From assembly GCA_021802775.1 (NCBI GenBank), contig JAJZRJ010000006.1, positions 22,386-86,385 on the forward strand: a stretch of DNA of 64,000 nt, read 5' to 3'. Shown one piece after another: positions 43,850 through 53,526 of the stretch. This stretch comes from Deltaproteobacteria bacterium. Its GTDB lineage: Bacteria > Desulfobacterota > Desulfobulbia > Desulfobulbales > Desulfurivibrionaceae. Under the pieces are notes generated by a model. It searched no databases and was not told where the DNA came from. It was given only the letters and a program-made list of their open reading frames with translations. Both the position numbers and the translations under genes were made by a program. Position 1 is the stretch's first letter, and every line of letters starts with the position of its first letter.

Positions 43850-46800
43850 ATGTCCGAAATCACCAAATGGAAGGCGACGCTCGCCGTGCTGGCGACCATC
43901 CTCGCGATGGCCGCCGGCTTTTTTGCGTGGGGGGTGCACCATGAACAGGAGGCGGTGCGCAAATCCCTGGCCGAACGCGCGGAACACATCAAAGAGTATC
44001 TTGCCTTTGCCGCCCGCTCCACCTACGAACCCTACCGATGTCGCCTCCAGAACCTGGCGGTGAACCAACCCGAGGTGGCAAAGGCCTTTGCCCGGCGGGA
44101 CCGGGAGCGCCTGCTGCAAATCACCGCCCCCATTTTCCGGCAGGCCCTCCGGCGTGAAAATGCCAACTTTGAAGAATTCCACTTCCATACTCCGGACAAC
44201 CGCTCCTTCCTCCGGGTGCATGAGCCGAAACATTTCGGTGATGACCTTTCCGAAACGCGTTCCATGGTGGTGGCGGCCAATCGCACCAAGCAGCAGCAGG
44301 CCGGTTATGAGCTGAGCGCGGAAGGTCTCTTCTACCGGGTCGTCCAGCCGGTGGCCTATCAAGGCCAGCATATGGGCACCGTCGAGTTCGGCATCAAGGT
44401 CCATGACTTTCTGGGCATGATGGAAGACGAACAGGGGGTAAGCCTCGCCCTGCTCATCGATCCGGCCATGGCGCCGGCCACCGGCGAAAAGGTTGGCCCG
44501 GATCAGCATCTGCTCTATTTCAGTGATGCGCTCCTGCTCAAGTGCCGGGAGAACCTCTTTGACGAATTGCCCCCGAATCTCTCCTTATTTCATGGCCCGG
44601 AGCGTTTTCAGCACAATGGCTGCTGGTATCAGCTCAATACCCAGACCGTGCTCGCCGATTACCAGGGCAAGCCGGTGGCCCGGGTGATCTTTGCCGCCGA
44701 TGTCACGAAAAATGTTCATGGTTTATATCGTTTCCTCGTCGCGGGAGGGGTGATCACCGCGCTGGTGGTGCTGGTCTCCTTTTTCGTGCCCCACACCGCC
44801 TTTGCCAAGCTGAATCGCGGGCTGGTTCAGCTCAACCGGTCGCTGGAGCAAAAAGCCGGGGAATTGAGCACGAGCTACGCGGAGTTGGAGACCTACCGCC
44901 ACAAGTTGGAAAACGTCATTGCCGAGCGGACCGTCGATCTGGCCCGGACCAATGAACATCTCATGCAGCAGATTGCCGAGAAGGAGCGCATCGAGCGGGA
45001 ACTGCGGAGCAGTCAGGGCAGCCTGGCCAAGGCGCAACAGGTTGCCCGCATGGGGCACTGGGAGTGGATAGTCATAAAAAACGTCATGGCCTATTCCGAC
45101 CAGGCACTCCGCATCTTCGGGGTACCGGAAGAGGAGCTTACCCATACCGTGGAAGGGCTTCTCCGCTATGTGCATTCGGAGGACCTGCCATCGTTGCGGG
45201 AGACGCTGGATGCGGTATCGCGGGATGGCGGCGCCTTCCAGACGGAGTTCCGGATCGTGCGGCCCGACGGCAAGCTCCGCTATGTGCGGACCGAGGCGGA
45301 GTTGACCCGCGACAGCAAGGGACGGCCGCTGCGCATGTTCGGCACGGTGCAGGATATTACCGAGAACCGCAAGGCCACCGAGGAACTTCACCTGGCGGCT
45401 AATGTCTTCGAGAGCAGCATCGAGGGCATCGTCATCACCGATCCGGAGGGCAAGATCGAGAAGGTGAACCGCGCCTTCACCGAGATCACCGGCTATAGCG
45501 AGGAGGAGGCCGTGGGGCAGAATCTGCGGCTGTTCAAGTCCGACCGGCACGAGCGGGCATTTTACACCGGGATGTGGCAAGCACTGACCGAGGAGGGCAA
45601 ATGGCAGGGCGAGATGTGGAGCCGGCGCAAGAACGGCGAGGTCTACCCCCAGTGGCTTACCATCACCGCGATTCGTGATGCCAAGCGTCGCCTGACCCAT
45701 TGTGCCGGGGTCTTTCACGACATGACCGCCATCAAGGTCCACGAGGAGCGCTTGCGCTATCAGGCGCATCACGACGCGCTCACCGCACTGCCCAACCGGG
45801 TACTGTTCCGCGAGCGGCTGGGGCTGGCCATGGGCTATGCCCAGCGTCATGAGACCAAGCTGGCGCTCCTCTTCCTCGATCTCGACAACTTCAAGCGCAT
45901 CAACGATTCGCTGGGGCATACGGTGGGCGACCAGCTGCTCAAGGAGGTCGCGGTGCGGCTCCGGCACTGCGTGCGCGACAAGGATACCGTGGCGCGCCAC
46001 GGCGGCGACGAGTTCATCGTGCTGCTCGAAGGGGTGGAGCACGAGGACGACGCCGTCTATGCGGCCCGCCGCATTACCCAGGCCATCGAGCCGCCCTTTG
46101 TGTTCCAGGATCATCAGCTCTATCTTTCGGCGAGCATCGGTATCGCCTATTATCCGGAGGACGGCGCCGACCATGATACCCTGATCCGCAACGCCGATAC
46201 CGCCATGTACCGGGCCAAGGAGGAGGGGCGCAACACCTTTCAGGTCTTTACCCCCTCCATGTCCCAACGGGTCAGCGACTGGCTGGCGGTGGAGAACAGC
46301 CTGCGCCGGGCGTTGGAGCAACGGGAGTTCATCCTGCACTATCAGCCCAAGGTCGAACTGGTCAGCGGCAGGATCGTGGGCGTCGAGGCCTTGGTGCGCT
46401 GGAAGAATGCCCAGGGCGAGCTTGTCTCGCCCCGCGATTTCATCCCCCTGGCCGAGGATTCCGGCCTGGTGGTGGGAATCGGCGAATGGGTCATGGCGCA
46501 GGCCTGTCGGGACGCCAAGACCTGGTGCGACCAGGGGTTCCGCGTGCAGGTCTCGGTTAACCTCTCCCCCCGTCAGTTCCGGCAGGACGATCTGACCGAG
46601 GTGGTCGCCGCCACGCTCAAGGAGACCGGGCTGCCCACCGAGTGCCTTGCCTTCGAGATCACCGAAGGCACGGTCATGGACAACGAGCAGAAGGCCCTGA
46701 TCGTGCTGGGGCGGTTGCGCGAGATGGGAATCGTGCTGGCGGTGGACGATTTCGGCACCGGCTATTCTTCCCTTTATTACCTGAAACATCTGCCCATCGA

Positions 46801-47104
46801 TGAACTCAAGATCGACCGCCGCTTCATCCGCGACCTGCCCGACCACGAGGACGATTGCGCCATTACCGCGGCCATCATCTCCATGGCCAAAAGCCTGAAG
46901 CTCAAGGTGGTGGCGGAAGGGGTGGAGGAAGAGGGACAGCTCGCCTTCCTGCGGGAACGGGGGTGTGATCAGATGCAGGGCTATCTCTTCAGCCGGCCAG
47001 TGCCCTACGACGAACTGCTCGCCATGCTCAGGGCCGACCGCCGGCTCGATTTGTCCAGCCGCGCCGAATCGGGCCAGATTTTCCTGCCTTTCGACGAGGC
47101 CTGA
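43850..47104 (+). CDS. Membrane Cache - PAS - PAS - GGDEF - EAL c-di-GMP turnover protein
   Basis: A 1084-residue bifunctional candidate. Transmembrane helix ~8-26, a periplasmic Cache-like sensor ~35-285, second helix ~290-313, a coiled coil ~320-385, two PAS domains (~385-510 and ~512-635), GGDEF ~640-800 with RHGGDEF and an RxxD inhibitory site (RDKD) five residues before it, then EAL ~815-1065 with GVEALVRW, an ITEGTVMDN segment, VDDFGTGYSSL and DELKIDRRF. All catalytic motifs look intact, so both synthesis and breakdown are possible. A TTG directly before the ATG is an alternative start. Confidence 0.94.
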   Translation: MSEITKWKATLAVLATILAMAAGFFAWGVHHEQEAVRKSLAERAEHIKEYLAFAARSTYEPYRCRLQNLAVNQPEVAKAFARRDRERLLQITAPIFRQALRRENANFEEFHFHTPDNRSFLRVHEPKHFGDDLSETRSMVVAANRTKQQQAGYELSAEGLFYRVVQPVAYQGQHMGTVEFGIKVHDFLGMMEDEQGVSLALLIDPAMAPATGEKVGPDQHLLYFSDALLLKCRENLFDELPPNLSLFHGPERFQHNGCWYQLNTQTVLADYQGKPVARVIFAADVTKNVHGLYRFLVAGGVITALVVLVSFFVPHTAFAKLNRGLVQLNRSLEQKAGELSTSYAELETYRHKLENVIAERTVDLARTNEHLMQQIAEKERIERELRSSQGSLAKAQQVARMGHWEWIVIKNVMAYSDQALRIFGVPEEELTHTVEGLLRYVHSEDLPSLRETLDAVSRDGGAFQTEFRIVRPDGKLRYVRTEAELTRDSKGRPLRMFGTVQDITENRKATEELHLAANVFESSIEGIVITDPEGKIEKVNRAFTEITGYSEEEAVGQNLRLFKSDRHERAFYTGMWQALTEEGKWQGEMWSRRKNGEVYPQWLTITAIRDAKRRLTHCAGVFHDMTAIKVHEERLRYQAHHDALTALPNRVLFRERLGLAMGYAQRHETKLALLFLDLDNFKRINDSLGHTVGDQLLKEVAVRLRHCVRDKDTVARHGGDEFIVLLEGVEHEDDAVYAARRITQAIEPPFVFQDHQLYLSASIGIAYYPEDGADHDTLIRNADTAMYRAKEEGRNTFQVFTPSMSQRVSDWLAVENSLRRALEQREFILHYQPKVELVSGRIVGVEALVRWKNAQGELVSPRDFIPLAEDSGLVVGIGEWVMAQACRDAKTWCDQGFRVQVSVNLSPRQFRQDDLTEVVAATLKETGLPTECLAFEITEGTVMDNEQKALIVLGRLREMGIVLAVDDFGTGYSSLYYLKHLPIDELKIDRRFIRDLPDHEDDCAITAAIISMAKSLKLKVVAEGVEEEGQLAFLRERGCDQMQGYLFSRPVPYDELLAMLRADRRLDLSSRAESGQIFLPFDEA

Positions 47105-47121
47105 ACCGCCGGCGGCTGTTG

Positions 47122-48393
47122 CTAGTAGAGCAACTGGAAGCGTTCCCAGAAATCCGGGAACGATTTGACCACGCAGCCCTCCCCCTCAACCCGCACCCCC
47201 GGCACCATCAAGCCCGCCACGGCAAAGCTCATGGCAATGCGGTGGTCGTTGTAGGTGCTGACGGTGGCACCATGATAAGGGGTAGAGCGGCCCTGGCCCT
47301 CGATGATCAGGGTGTCGGCCTGTTCCTCGGTGCGGACCCCGAGCTTGGCCAATTCGCTGGCCATGACGTGCAGCCGGTCGCATTCTTTGATGCGCAGGTG
47401 GGCGATGTTTTTGATGGTGGTGCGGCCGGTGGCGAAGCTTGCCACCACCGCCAGGGTCGGCACCACGTCGGGGCAGTCGCCCATGTCCACCTCGATGCCC
47501 CGGAGTTTCGCCGTACCGCTTACCGTGATGCCGTGGGCGCTCGTTTCGACCCGGCAGCCCATGCGGCCGAGGATTTCGGCCAGCACCGCATCGCCTTGCA
47601 GCGAGGGGGCCGGCACATTGGCCACGGTGACGGAGCCTTCGGTTACTGCCGCCGCGGCCCAGAAGTAGGAGGCGCTGGAGGCGTCACCCTCCACCCGGTA
47701 TTCCCGCGCCCGGTAGCGACCCTGCGGAATGGTGAAGTGGTTGAGGGTTTCGTCGGCCGTGGCGGTGATACCGAAGTCCCGCATCACCGCGAGCGTCATG
47801 TGGACATAGGGTTTGGAGAGCACTTCGCCCTGCACGGTAAGCGAGGCCGGGGTGGCACCATAGGGCGCGACCAGCAGCAGCGAGGAGAGGTACTGGCTGC
47901 TCTTGCCCTCGGGCAGCACGGTGTTGCCGCCGGCCAGGCCATTCGCCATGATTTCCAGCGGCGGGCAGTTGGTATTGCCGATGCTGCGGATGGCAACCCC
48001 CCAGCCTTTGAGGGCCTGCATCAGCGGGCCAATGGGACGTTCGGCCATGCGCTGGTCGCCGCTGATGGTAAAGGTGCCGTGGCCCAGGGATGCCACCGAG
48101 GTGAGGAAGCGGGTGGCGGTGCCGTTGTTGCCAAGATAGATCGGCGCACTTGGCGTGGCGATGCGGCCGCCCTGGCCATGCACCAGCCACCGGTTGCCCT
48201 GGTGCTCGACGCCGATGCCCATGGCGCGCAAGGCCTCGGAGGTGTATTCGGTGTCCTCGCTCGTGAGCGGACCGATCAGGGTGCTGTCGCCGTCGGCCAG
48301 GGCGGCGGCGATGAGCGCCCGCTGGGTAAGGCTTTTCGAGCCCGGCACCTCGACGGTGGCGTGGATGTGGCGATGGGGGATGATTTCTTTCAT
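47122..48393 (-). CDS. aroA: 3-phosphoshikimate 1-carboxyvinyltransferase (EPSP synthase)
   Basis: Sixth step of the shikimate pathway, joining shikimate-3-phosphate and PEP. The 423-residue protein has VPGSKSLTQRAL at the N-terminus, LGNNGTATRF, the SSQYLSSLL and DCPDVVPTLA strands, and CDRLHVMASEL near the C-terminus. Its start overlaps the aroE stop by four bases and it lacks a clear ribosome-binding site of its own, which fits translational coupling. Last gene of aroD-aroE-aroA. Confidence 0.96.
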   Translation of the reverse strand: MKEIIPHRHIHATVEVPGSKSLTQRALIAAALADGDSTLIGPLTSEDTEYTSEALRAMGIGVEHQGNRWLVHGQGGRIATPSAPIYLGNNGTATRFLTSVASLGHGTFTISGDQRMAERPIGPLMQALKGWGVAIRSIGNTNCPPLEIMANGLAGGNTVLPEGKSSQYLSSLLLVAPYGATPASLTVQGEVLSKPYVHMTLAVMRDFGITATADETLNHFTIPQGRYRAREYRVEGDASSASYFWAAAAVTEGSVTVANVPAPSLQGDAVLAEILGRMGCRVETSAHGITVSGTAKLRGIEVDMGDCPDVVPTLAVVASFATGRTTIKNIAHLRIKECDRLHVMASELAKLGVRTEEQADTLIIEGQGRSTPYHGATVSTYNDHRIAMSFAVAGLMVPGVRVEGEGCVVKSFPDFWERFQLLY

Positions 48394-49208
48394 GGTTTCG
48401 GCAGCAGCGAGAAGAGGGTTTGGCGCATGACCGCGAGCGGCGCGGTCATGCCGGTCCAGATTTCGAACTGGGCAGCGCCCTGGTAGAGCAGCATCTCCAG
48501 GCCGTCGATCACGGTGCAGCGGGCGACGCGGGCGGCGGCGAGCAGCTTGGTTTCGAGCGGCGAGTAAACGATGTCCATCACCACCGGGAAATTGATGAGC
48601 GCCTTGGCTGGAAAAGGGATTTGGTCGGTATGGGGGGCCATGCCCACCGAGGTGGCATTGACCAGGGCATCGCCCTCGATTTTGCTTGCTGCCTCCAGCG
48701 GCACCCAGGGACAACCCAGGTCCGCGGCCAGGGCCGCTGCCTTTTCGCTGGTGCGGTTGGCCACCGTCACCTTGGCGCCCGCTTCGAGCAGGCCGAAGCC
48801 GATGGCCCGGGCCGAGCCGCCGGCGCCGAGCAGGAGGATGTGGCTGCCCTTGAGGCGGACGATTTTGCCGAGCGCCCGGTTGGCGCCGATCCAGTCGGTG
48901 TTGAGCCCGTGCAGGGCGCTGTCGCGTACCACCAGGGTGTTTACCGCCCCGATTTTTTCCGCTACCGGATCGATGGTATCGAGGTAGGAGATCACCGCCT
49001 GCTTGTGCGGGATGGTGACGCTCGCCCCGCGGATGCCCAAGGCCTTGAGGCCGTTGAGTGCCGCGGCTATGTCGGTCACCGGAAAGGCGAGGTAGGCCTT
49101 GTTGAGGCCCAGCGCCGCGAAGGCGGCATTGTGCATGAGCGGGCTTAAGGAGTGGGCCACCGGGTTGCCGATGATCCCGTAGAGTTCGGTTTTGGCGTCG
49201 ATGGTCAT
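48390..49208 (-). CDS. aroE: Shikimate dehydrogenase
   Basis: Reduces 3-dehydroshikimate with NADPH. The 272-residue protein has the substrate-binding NPVAHSLSPLMHN, the catalytic lysine in TIPHKQ and aspartate in NTDWIGA, the nucleotide loop LGAGGSARA, and NRTSEK, whose arginine contacts the NADPH phosphate. The ATG at 49208 lies in the aroD stop codon. Middle gene of the aroD-aroE-aroA operon. Confidence 0.96.
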   Translation of the reverse strand: MTIDAKTELYGIIGNPVAHSLSPLMHNAAFAALGLNKAYLAFPVTDIAAALNGLKALGIRGASVTIPHKQAVISYLDTIDPVAEKIGAVNTLVVRDSALHGLNTDWIGANRALGKIVRLKGSHILLLGAGGSARAIGFGLLEAGAKVTVANRTSEKAAALAADLGCPWVPLEAASKIEGDALVNATSVGMAPHTDQIPFPAKALINFPVVMDIVYSPLETKLLAAARVARCTVIDGLEMLLYQGAAQFEIWTGMTAPLAVMRQTLFSLLPKP

Positions 49209-49909
49209 GGCCGGAGGGCGGCGCGGAGGCGCCGGAGGGTGGCGATTGGCCATTGACCGGGCGCGGTGGCGGCCCCCTCATCCGGCGCGGCGTAGGTCAT
49301 ATAGCCACCCAGTTCCAGGGTGGCGAGCCGGCTGATCACACCCGGCGTGCCCATGCAGAAGGCGATGAGCGGGAAGTTCTGGGCCGCGGCAGCCAGTTGC
49401 AGATGGAGCACCCGCAAGACGTCCTGCCAGGAGTGGGCCATGGTGACCAGCTTGCCGATGTGCGCTCCTCCCTCCCGCTGCCGGGCGAGAATAGTGGCCA
49501 GGACGCGATCCGTCGGCGTGTGGTCGAAGTCGTGCCAGGAGAGGATGACGCGGGTGGTGGTGGCCGCGGCCAGCAGTTCGCGGCGCAGACCGGTGTCGGC
49601 CTTCAGTTCGAGGTCCACATAGGCGGCGCCGGCGCGGGCGGCTTCGAGGAGCAGGGCGCCACGGACGGCTTCCTCACCCTGGAACATGCCGCCTTCCCAT
49701 TGCGGCCGATGGGTGAAGAGCAGCGGGGTCCGGAGTTTCTCCATGAACGGCGCCACTGTTGGCTGGGCCAGGGCATCGAGCCGAATCTCGATGACATCGG
49801 CCTGTCCGTAAAGCCGTTCGGCCGCGGCCACCGCCAGTTCGACGCTCGGCTGGGCCACCGAGACGCAGATCAGACCCGCCGAATTATGCGCTGATATTCC
49901 CGTTGTCAT
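49205..49909 (-). CDS. aroD: Type I 3-dehydroquinate dehydratase
   Basis: Schiff-base enzyme that dehydrates 3-dehydroquinate. The 234-residue barrel protein has EIRLDAL near residue 41, catalytic His126 in SWHDFD and Schiff-base Lys153 in HIGKLVTMA, then the CMGTPGVISR loop. First gene of the aroD-aroE-aroA run; genes for DAHP synthase, aroB, aroC and aroK are elsewhere. GAGAAGGG sits immediately before the ATG. Confidence 0.95.
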   Translation of the reverse strand: MTTGISAHNSAGLICVSVAQPSVELAVAAAERLYGQADVIEIRLDALAQPTVAPFMEKLRTPLLFTHRPQWEGGMFQGEEAVRGALLLEAARAGAAYVDLELKADTGLRRELLAAATTTRVILSWHDFDHTPTDRVLATILARQREGGAHIGKLVTMAHSWQDVLRVLHLQLAAAAQNFPLIAFCMGTPGVISRLATLELGGYMTYAAPDEGAATAPGQWPIATLRRLRAALRP

Positions 49910-50059
49910 CCCTTCTCAAACCAGCTAACGTTGCTCATGGCGCACCCCTTGCGGGCGCGTGGAGTTGTCGCAAGTCACTCAACCTATTCCATCCGCCGCG
50001 TCCTTGTCAACCTCCTATCGGGCGGTGACCAGGGATCGGAGAAAAGAAGAGGGGAAGCG

Positions 50060-50608
50060 ATGCCGCGTCTTTTTGTTGCCATGGATTTGCCGGAGTCGGT
50101 GGTGGACGAATTGGCTGTTTTCTGCTGTGGCATGCCGGGCGCCCGCTGGGTGATGCCGGAGCAGCTCCACCTTACCCTGCGTTTTGTCGGCGAGGTGGAT
50201 GGCGGCCTCTTCCGCGAGATTCGCGAGGCGCTGGTCGGGGTGGATGGCGGGGCCTTTGATCTGCGGGTCAAGGGCTTCGGCTACTTCCCGCCGCGCAAAC
50301 AACCGCGGGTGCTCTGGGCGGGGGTGGAGCCGGCCGACGAGGTGATCGCGCTCCGCAATCGGGTCGAACGAGCCCTGGTCCGCCTGGGTCTGGAGCCGGA
50401 AGCCCGCAAATTCTCGCCGCACATCACCCTGGCGCGGTTGGATGGCACGCCAATCGGCAAGGTCACCCAATTCCTCGCCGGCAACTCCCTCTATGCCTCG
50501 CCAACCTTCACGGTGAGCGAGTTCCGGCTCTATTCCAGCGTGCTGACCCCCAAAGGCGCCATCCACACCAGCGAGGCGTCCTACCCCCTGCACATGACCG
50601 CGTTATAG
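50060..50608 (+). CDS. thpR: RNA 2',3'-cyclic phosphodiesterase (LigT/ThpR family)
   Basis: A 182-residue 2H phosphoesterase. Both HxT motifs are intact: His37-Leu-Thr39 (HLTLRF) and His121-Ile-Thr123 (HITLAR). Family members hydrolyse RNA 2',3'-cyclic phosphates and were first described as 2'-5' RNA ligases. The start follows GAGGGG. It overlaps the end of the convergent ispDF gene by six bases. Confidence 0.94.
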   Translation: MPRLFVAMDLPESVVDELAVFCCGMPGARWVMPEQLHLTLRFVGEVDGGLFREIREALVGVDGGAFDLRVKGFGYFPPRKQPRVLWAGVEPADEVIALRNRVERALVRLGLEPEARKFSPHITLARLDGTPIGKVTQFLAGNSLYASPTFTVSEFRLYSSVLTPKGAIHTSEASYPLHMTAL

Positions 50609-51772
50609 TCGCGTCAACAGCACCACGGCATGGGCGGCAATGCCCTCCTCGCGGCCGGCAAAGCCCATACCCTCGGTGGTGGTGGCCTTGAGGTTGATTG
50701 CTGTCTCGTGTACCCGGCAGGCCGCGGCCAGATTGGCGCGCATGGCCGGGATCTGCGGGGCGAGTTTGGGCTGCTGGGCGATGACGGTCACATCGGCGTT
50801 GGCGAGGCCAAAGCCTTGCTTCTGCATACGAGCGACTACCTGTTCCAATAATTTGAGGCTGGAGATGCCGCGGTACCGAGGGTCGGAGTCGGGGAAGTGG
50901 CGGCCGATGTCGCCCTCTCCAATGGCGCCGAGGATGGCGTCGCAGAGGGCATGGGTGAGGACGTCGGCATCGGAGTGGCCGAGCAGCCCCAGGCGGTGGG
51001 GGACGGTCACCCCGCCCAGGATGAGGGCGCGTCCTTCTACCAGCCGGTGGGCATCGTAGCCGTGGCCGATCCGAAGCGTGGGAGATGGGTTGGCGTGCAT
51101 GAGCAGGGCCTCGGCAATGGTGCGATCCTCGGGGCGGGTGATCTTGAGATTGGTTTCGGCTCCGGCCACCAGGGCGACCGGGCAGCCAATATGTTCCAGC
51201 AGCGAGGCCTCGTCGGTACCAACAAAGTGGTCGCGTTCCGCCGCCGCGTAGGCGGCCTCAAGCAGGTCACGCCGCGCCACCTGCGGGGTCTGCGCCTGCC
51301 AGAGTTCGTCGCGGGCGACCGTGGCGGCAATGAGTTGACCAGCTGCCTCGCGCTTCAGGGTATCTTTGACCGGCACCGCGGCAATGGCCGCTCCGTGTTC
51401 GGCTGCGGCGGCGATGCAGGCGGTGATCAGCTCCGGCGTTATCAGGGGGCGGGCCGCATCGTGCACGGCCACGAGCTCGGTCTCCGGCGGTACCGCGGCT
51501 AAGGCTTGGCGCACCGATTCCTGCCGGGTGGCGCCGCCGGCTACGACCGCGTGGAGCTTGGTGATGCCGTGTGTGCGAAGCAGTGCCTCGGTGTGCGGTA
51601 TCTCGGCGGCGGGTACTGCGACAACGATGGCGGCGACCGCCGGGGTATCGCGGAAGGCGCGCAGGGTGTGGACCAGCAGCGGCAGGCCGGCCAGGGTCAT
51701 GAACTGCTTGGGGGTGCCAAGGCCCATGCGCTGACCGCTGCCGCCGGCCGGGATGATCGCCGTTACCTGCAT
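50603..51772 (-). CDS. ispDF: Bifunctional IspD/IspF (MEP isoprenoid pathway)
   Basis: A natural fusion of 2-C-methyl-D-erythritol 4-phosphate cytidylyltransferase (residues ~1-225) and 2C-methyl-D-erythritol 2,4-cyclodiphosphate synthase (~230-389). IspD shows PAGGSGQRMG with its CTP-binding basic residues and VHDAARP; IspF shows GYDAHRL and GHSDADVLTHA with the zinc-binding Asp and His, and ATTTEGMGFAGR at the end. Such fusions are common in alpha- and some delta-proteobacteria; IspE would be elsewhere. It begins 21 bases past the 3' end of RNase P RNA on the same strand. Confidence 0.97.
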   Translation of the reverse strand: MQVTAIIPAGGSGQRMGLGTPKQFMTLAGLPLLVHTLRAFRDTPAVAAIVVAVPAAEIPHTEALLRTHGITKLHAVVAGGATRQESVRQALAAVPPETELVAVHDAARPLITPELITACIAAAAEHGAAIAAVPVKDTLKREAAGQLIAATVARDELWQAQTPQVARRDLLEAAYAAAERDHFVGTDEASLLEHIGCPVALVAGAETNLKITRPEDRTIAEALLMHANPSPTLRIGHGYDAHRLVEGRALILGGVTVPHRLGLLGHSDADVLTHALCDAILGAIGEGDIGRHFPDSDPRYRGISSLKLLEQVVARMQKQGFGLANADVTVIAQQPKLAPQIPAMRANLAAACRVHETAINLKATTTEGMGFAGREEGIAAHAVVLLTRL

Positions 51773-51792
51773 GGCCGGCGGAAAGAAAAAAA

Positions 51793-52142
51793 CGGAGTGG
51801 GCTGTAAGCCGAATTCTGTACCCTGACGGGCCATGATCATTTCTCTCGGATGCCGGTCGCCCGGCACCTCGTGCAACCTACCCGGAAACTTCGGACGGGC
51901 CGCCCTCAAACGTTTCCCTATTTGGTCTTGCTCCAGGAGGGGTTTGCCCTGCCTCCCGTGTCGCCACGGGAGCGGTGAGCTCTTACCTCGCCATTTCACC
52001 CTTACCGGTTGCCCGGCGGTATGTTTCTGTGGCACTTTCCCGGGGTCGCCCCCTGGTTCGCGTTACGAACCTCCTTGCCCTGCGGAGTTCGGACTTTCCT
52101 CTGGCGGCCGAAACCGCCAGCGATCATGCGCCCACTCCGCCC
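51793..52142 (-). ncRNA. rnpB: RNase P RNA (type A)
   Basis: On the minus strand the ends pair as helix P1 (CGGAGTGGGC at the 5' end with GCCCACTCCG at the 3' end, 51793-51802). The conserved core is clear: AGAGGAAAGTCCG about 45 bases from the 5' end, a GGCAACCGGTAAGGGTGAAA region, and ACAGAATTCGGCTTA near the 3' end. Length ~350 nt fits the bacterial A type. A run of seven T (51786-51792 on the minus strand) follows P1 immediately and may end transcription. Ends are estimated from P1. Confidence 0.96.
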
Positions 52143-52188
52143 ATCAATTTACCGGATTTCCGGAGAAAAGAAAAGGGGGCAGAGGGAT

Positions 52189-52800
52189 TCAGCGCCGGCG
52201 CGCGTCGAGTGCCTGGTTGGCCAACTCGTCGGCCCGCTGGTTCTCGCGGCGTGGCACGTGGTTGATGGTGTGGGCGGCAAAGCCCCGGAGCAGGCTCATC
52301 GCCTTGGTGTAGAGCGGTTTGAGCTTGGCATCCTTGACCTGGTAGCGGCCTTCGAGCTGGCGCACCACCAGCTCGGAATCGAGCCGGATGGTCAGGCGTT
52401 CCGCCTTGAGTTGGTGTGCCTCGTGGAGTCCGAGGATCAGGGCCTGATATTCCGCCATGTTGTTGGTGCACCGGCCAAGATAGACCCCCTTGGCCGTGAG
52501 TTCCGCGCCGTGCGCATCGAGGATGACGAAGCCGGCGGCGGCCTCGCCGGGGTTGCCGCGGGAGGCGCCGTCGCTATACAGGGTGACGGTGCCGCCGGTG
52601 TGGACCTTGGTCGGCGGGGACGGGGGAGTCGCCCGCCGCGGTGCGGCCGAAAGGTGCGCCGCGCTCTCCCGCAGCCTTTCGCGGATGACGGCCGGTGAAT
52701 GCTGCGGGAAGAGGTCAGCCAGCACCGCGTCGCTCAGGCCGGCGGCCAGCCGTTCGACCACGGTGCGCGGCGCTGGGGCCGGCGAAGTTGTGTCGGTCAT
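52189..52800 (-). CDS. Ribonuclease HI-family protein with N-terminal extension
   Basis: A 203-residue protein. The C-terminal ~135 residues are an RNase H domain with the four acidic catalytic residues in place: YSDGASRGNPG, NNMAEYQAL, RLDSELVV and NQRADELAN. It degrades RNA in RNA-DNA hybrids. The first ~65 residues are proline/alanine-rich, containing a possible three-helix segment (VLADLFPQHSPAVIRERL). It resembles the RnhA-like/Rv2228c-type single-domain enzymes rather than E. coli RnhA. Followed by rnpB 46 bases later. Confidence 0.92.
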   Translation of the reverse strand: MTDTTSPAPAPRTVVERLAAGLSDAVLADLFPQHSPAVIRERLRESAAHLSAAPRRATPPSPPTKVHTGGTVTLYSDGASRGNPGEAAAGFVILDAHGAELTAKGVYLGRCTNNMAEYQALILGLHEAHQLKAERLTIRLDSELVVRQLEGRYQVKDAKLKPLYTKAMSLLRGFAAHTINHVPRRENQRADELANQALDARRR

Positions 52801-52812
52801 GCCGTTATCTGC

Positions 52813-53526
52813 CTACTCGGCCTCCGGCTGATAGAACATGATGCGGTTGCAGGTGGGGCAGGAGATGAGTGCCTGCTCCTTGCGCAGTTCATTGAAGAGC
52901 TGCGGCGGGATGTTCATGTGGCAGCCGCGGCACACCCCCTGCACCACCTCGACCACGGCGATGCCGTTGCGTCGCTCCCGCAGCATATCGTATTTCTTGA
53001 GCATGGCGGCCGCCACCACCTTGGCCTTGGCCGCCCGCTGTTTGAGGATTTTCTCCTTGGCCGCGGAAAGCTCGGTGGTCTGCTGTTCGGACTGGGCGGT
53101 TTCCTCGGCGAGCAGGGTCTCGTCGGCGGCGCGCAGGTTCTCCTCTTCCGCGGCCTTGGCCTTGCACGCCTCGATCTGCTCCATCAGCTGGATGGCCTCT
53201 TCTTCGCGCTGCTTGTTCGCCTTCTTGGCATCATCGGTCTCCTTGAGCAGGCTCTGGTACTCGCGGTTGGTCTGGACGCTCATGAGTTTGCCCTGGCGGT
53301 CGCGGATGCGGGCCACATCGGTTTCCACCTCGCCTTCCAACTCCAGGCGGCGCTGTTCGAGGGATTCGATCTTTTCCGCCAGATCCTTGGCCTTGGCCTC
53401 ATGCTCGGCGATCAGTGCCTTGCGCGCGGCTAGCCCCGCAGCGGCAGCAGCCATCTGCGATTCAAGCTGGCTGATTTGGAGGTCGATGGTCTGGAGTTCC
53501 TTGAGGTGCGCGAGATTCTCTTTCAA
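52813..53526 (-). CDS. DUF164 coiled-coil zinc-ribbon protein
   Basis: A 237-residue protein: a long coiled coil (residues ~5-180, rich in E, K, A and Q) followed by a C4 zinc ribbon (CRGCH ... CPTC, near 200-225). Family DUF164 (CT398-like) is widespread next to nif3 and RNase H; a link to flagella, secretion or RNA handling has been proposed but is unsettled. The start is a TTG at 53526 that shares four bases with the nif3 stop (TTGA) and has GAGG seven bases upstream; upstream ATG codons would run into nif3. Confidence 0.9.
   Translation of the reverse strand: MKENLAHLKELQTIDLQISQLESQMAAAAAGLAARKALIAEHEAKAKDLAEKIESLEQRRLELEGEVETDVARIRDRQGKLMSVQTNREYQSLLKETDDAKKANKQREEEAIQLMEQIEACKAKAAEEENLRAADETLLAEETAQSEQQTTELSAAKEKILKQRAAKAKVVAAAMLKKYDMLRERRNGIAVVEVVQGVCRGCHMNIPPQLFNELRKEQALISCPTCNRIMFYQPEAE

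Noticed and set aside
44723..46846. A 707-residue open frame antisense to the GGDEF-EAL gene
   Set aside because: Complementary strand of intact catalytic domains; no recognisable product.
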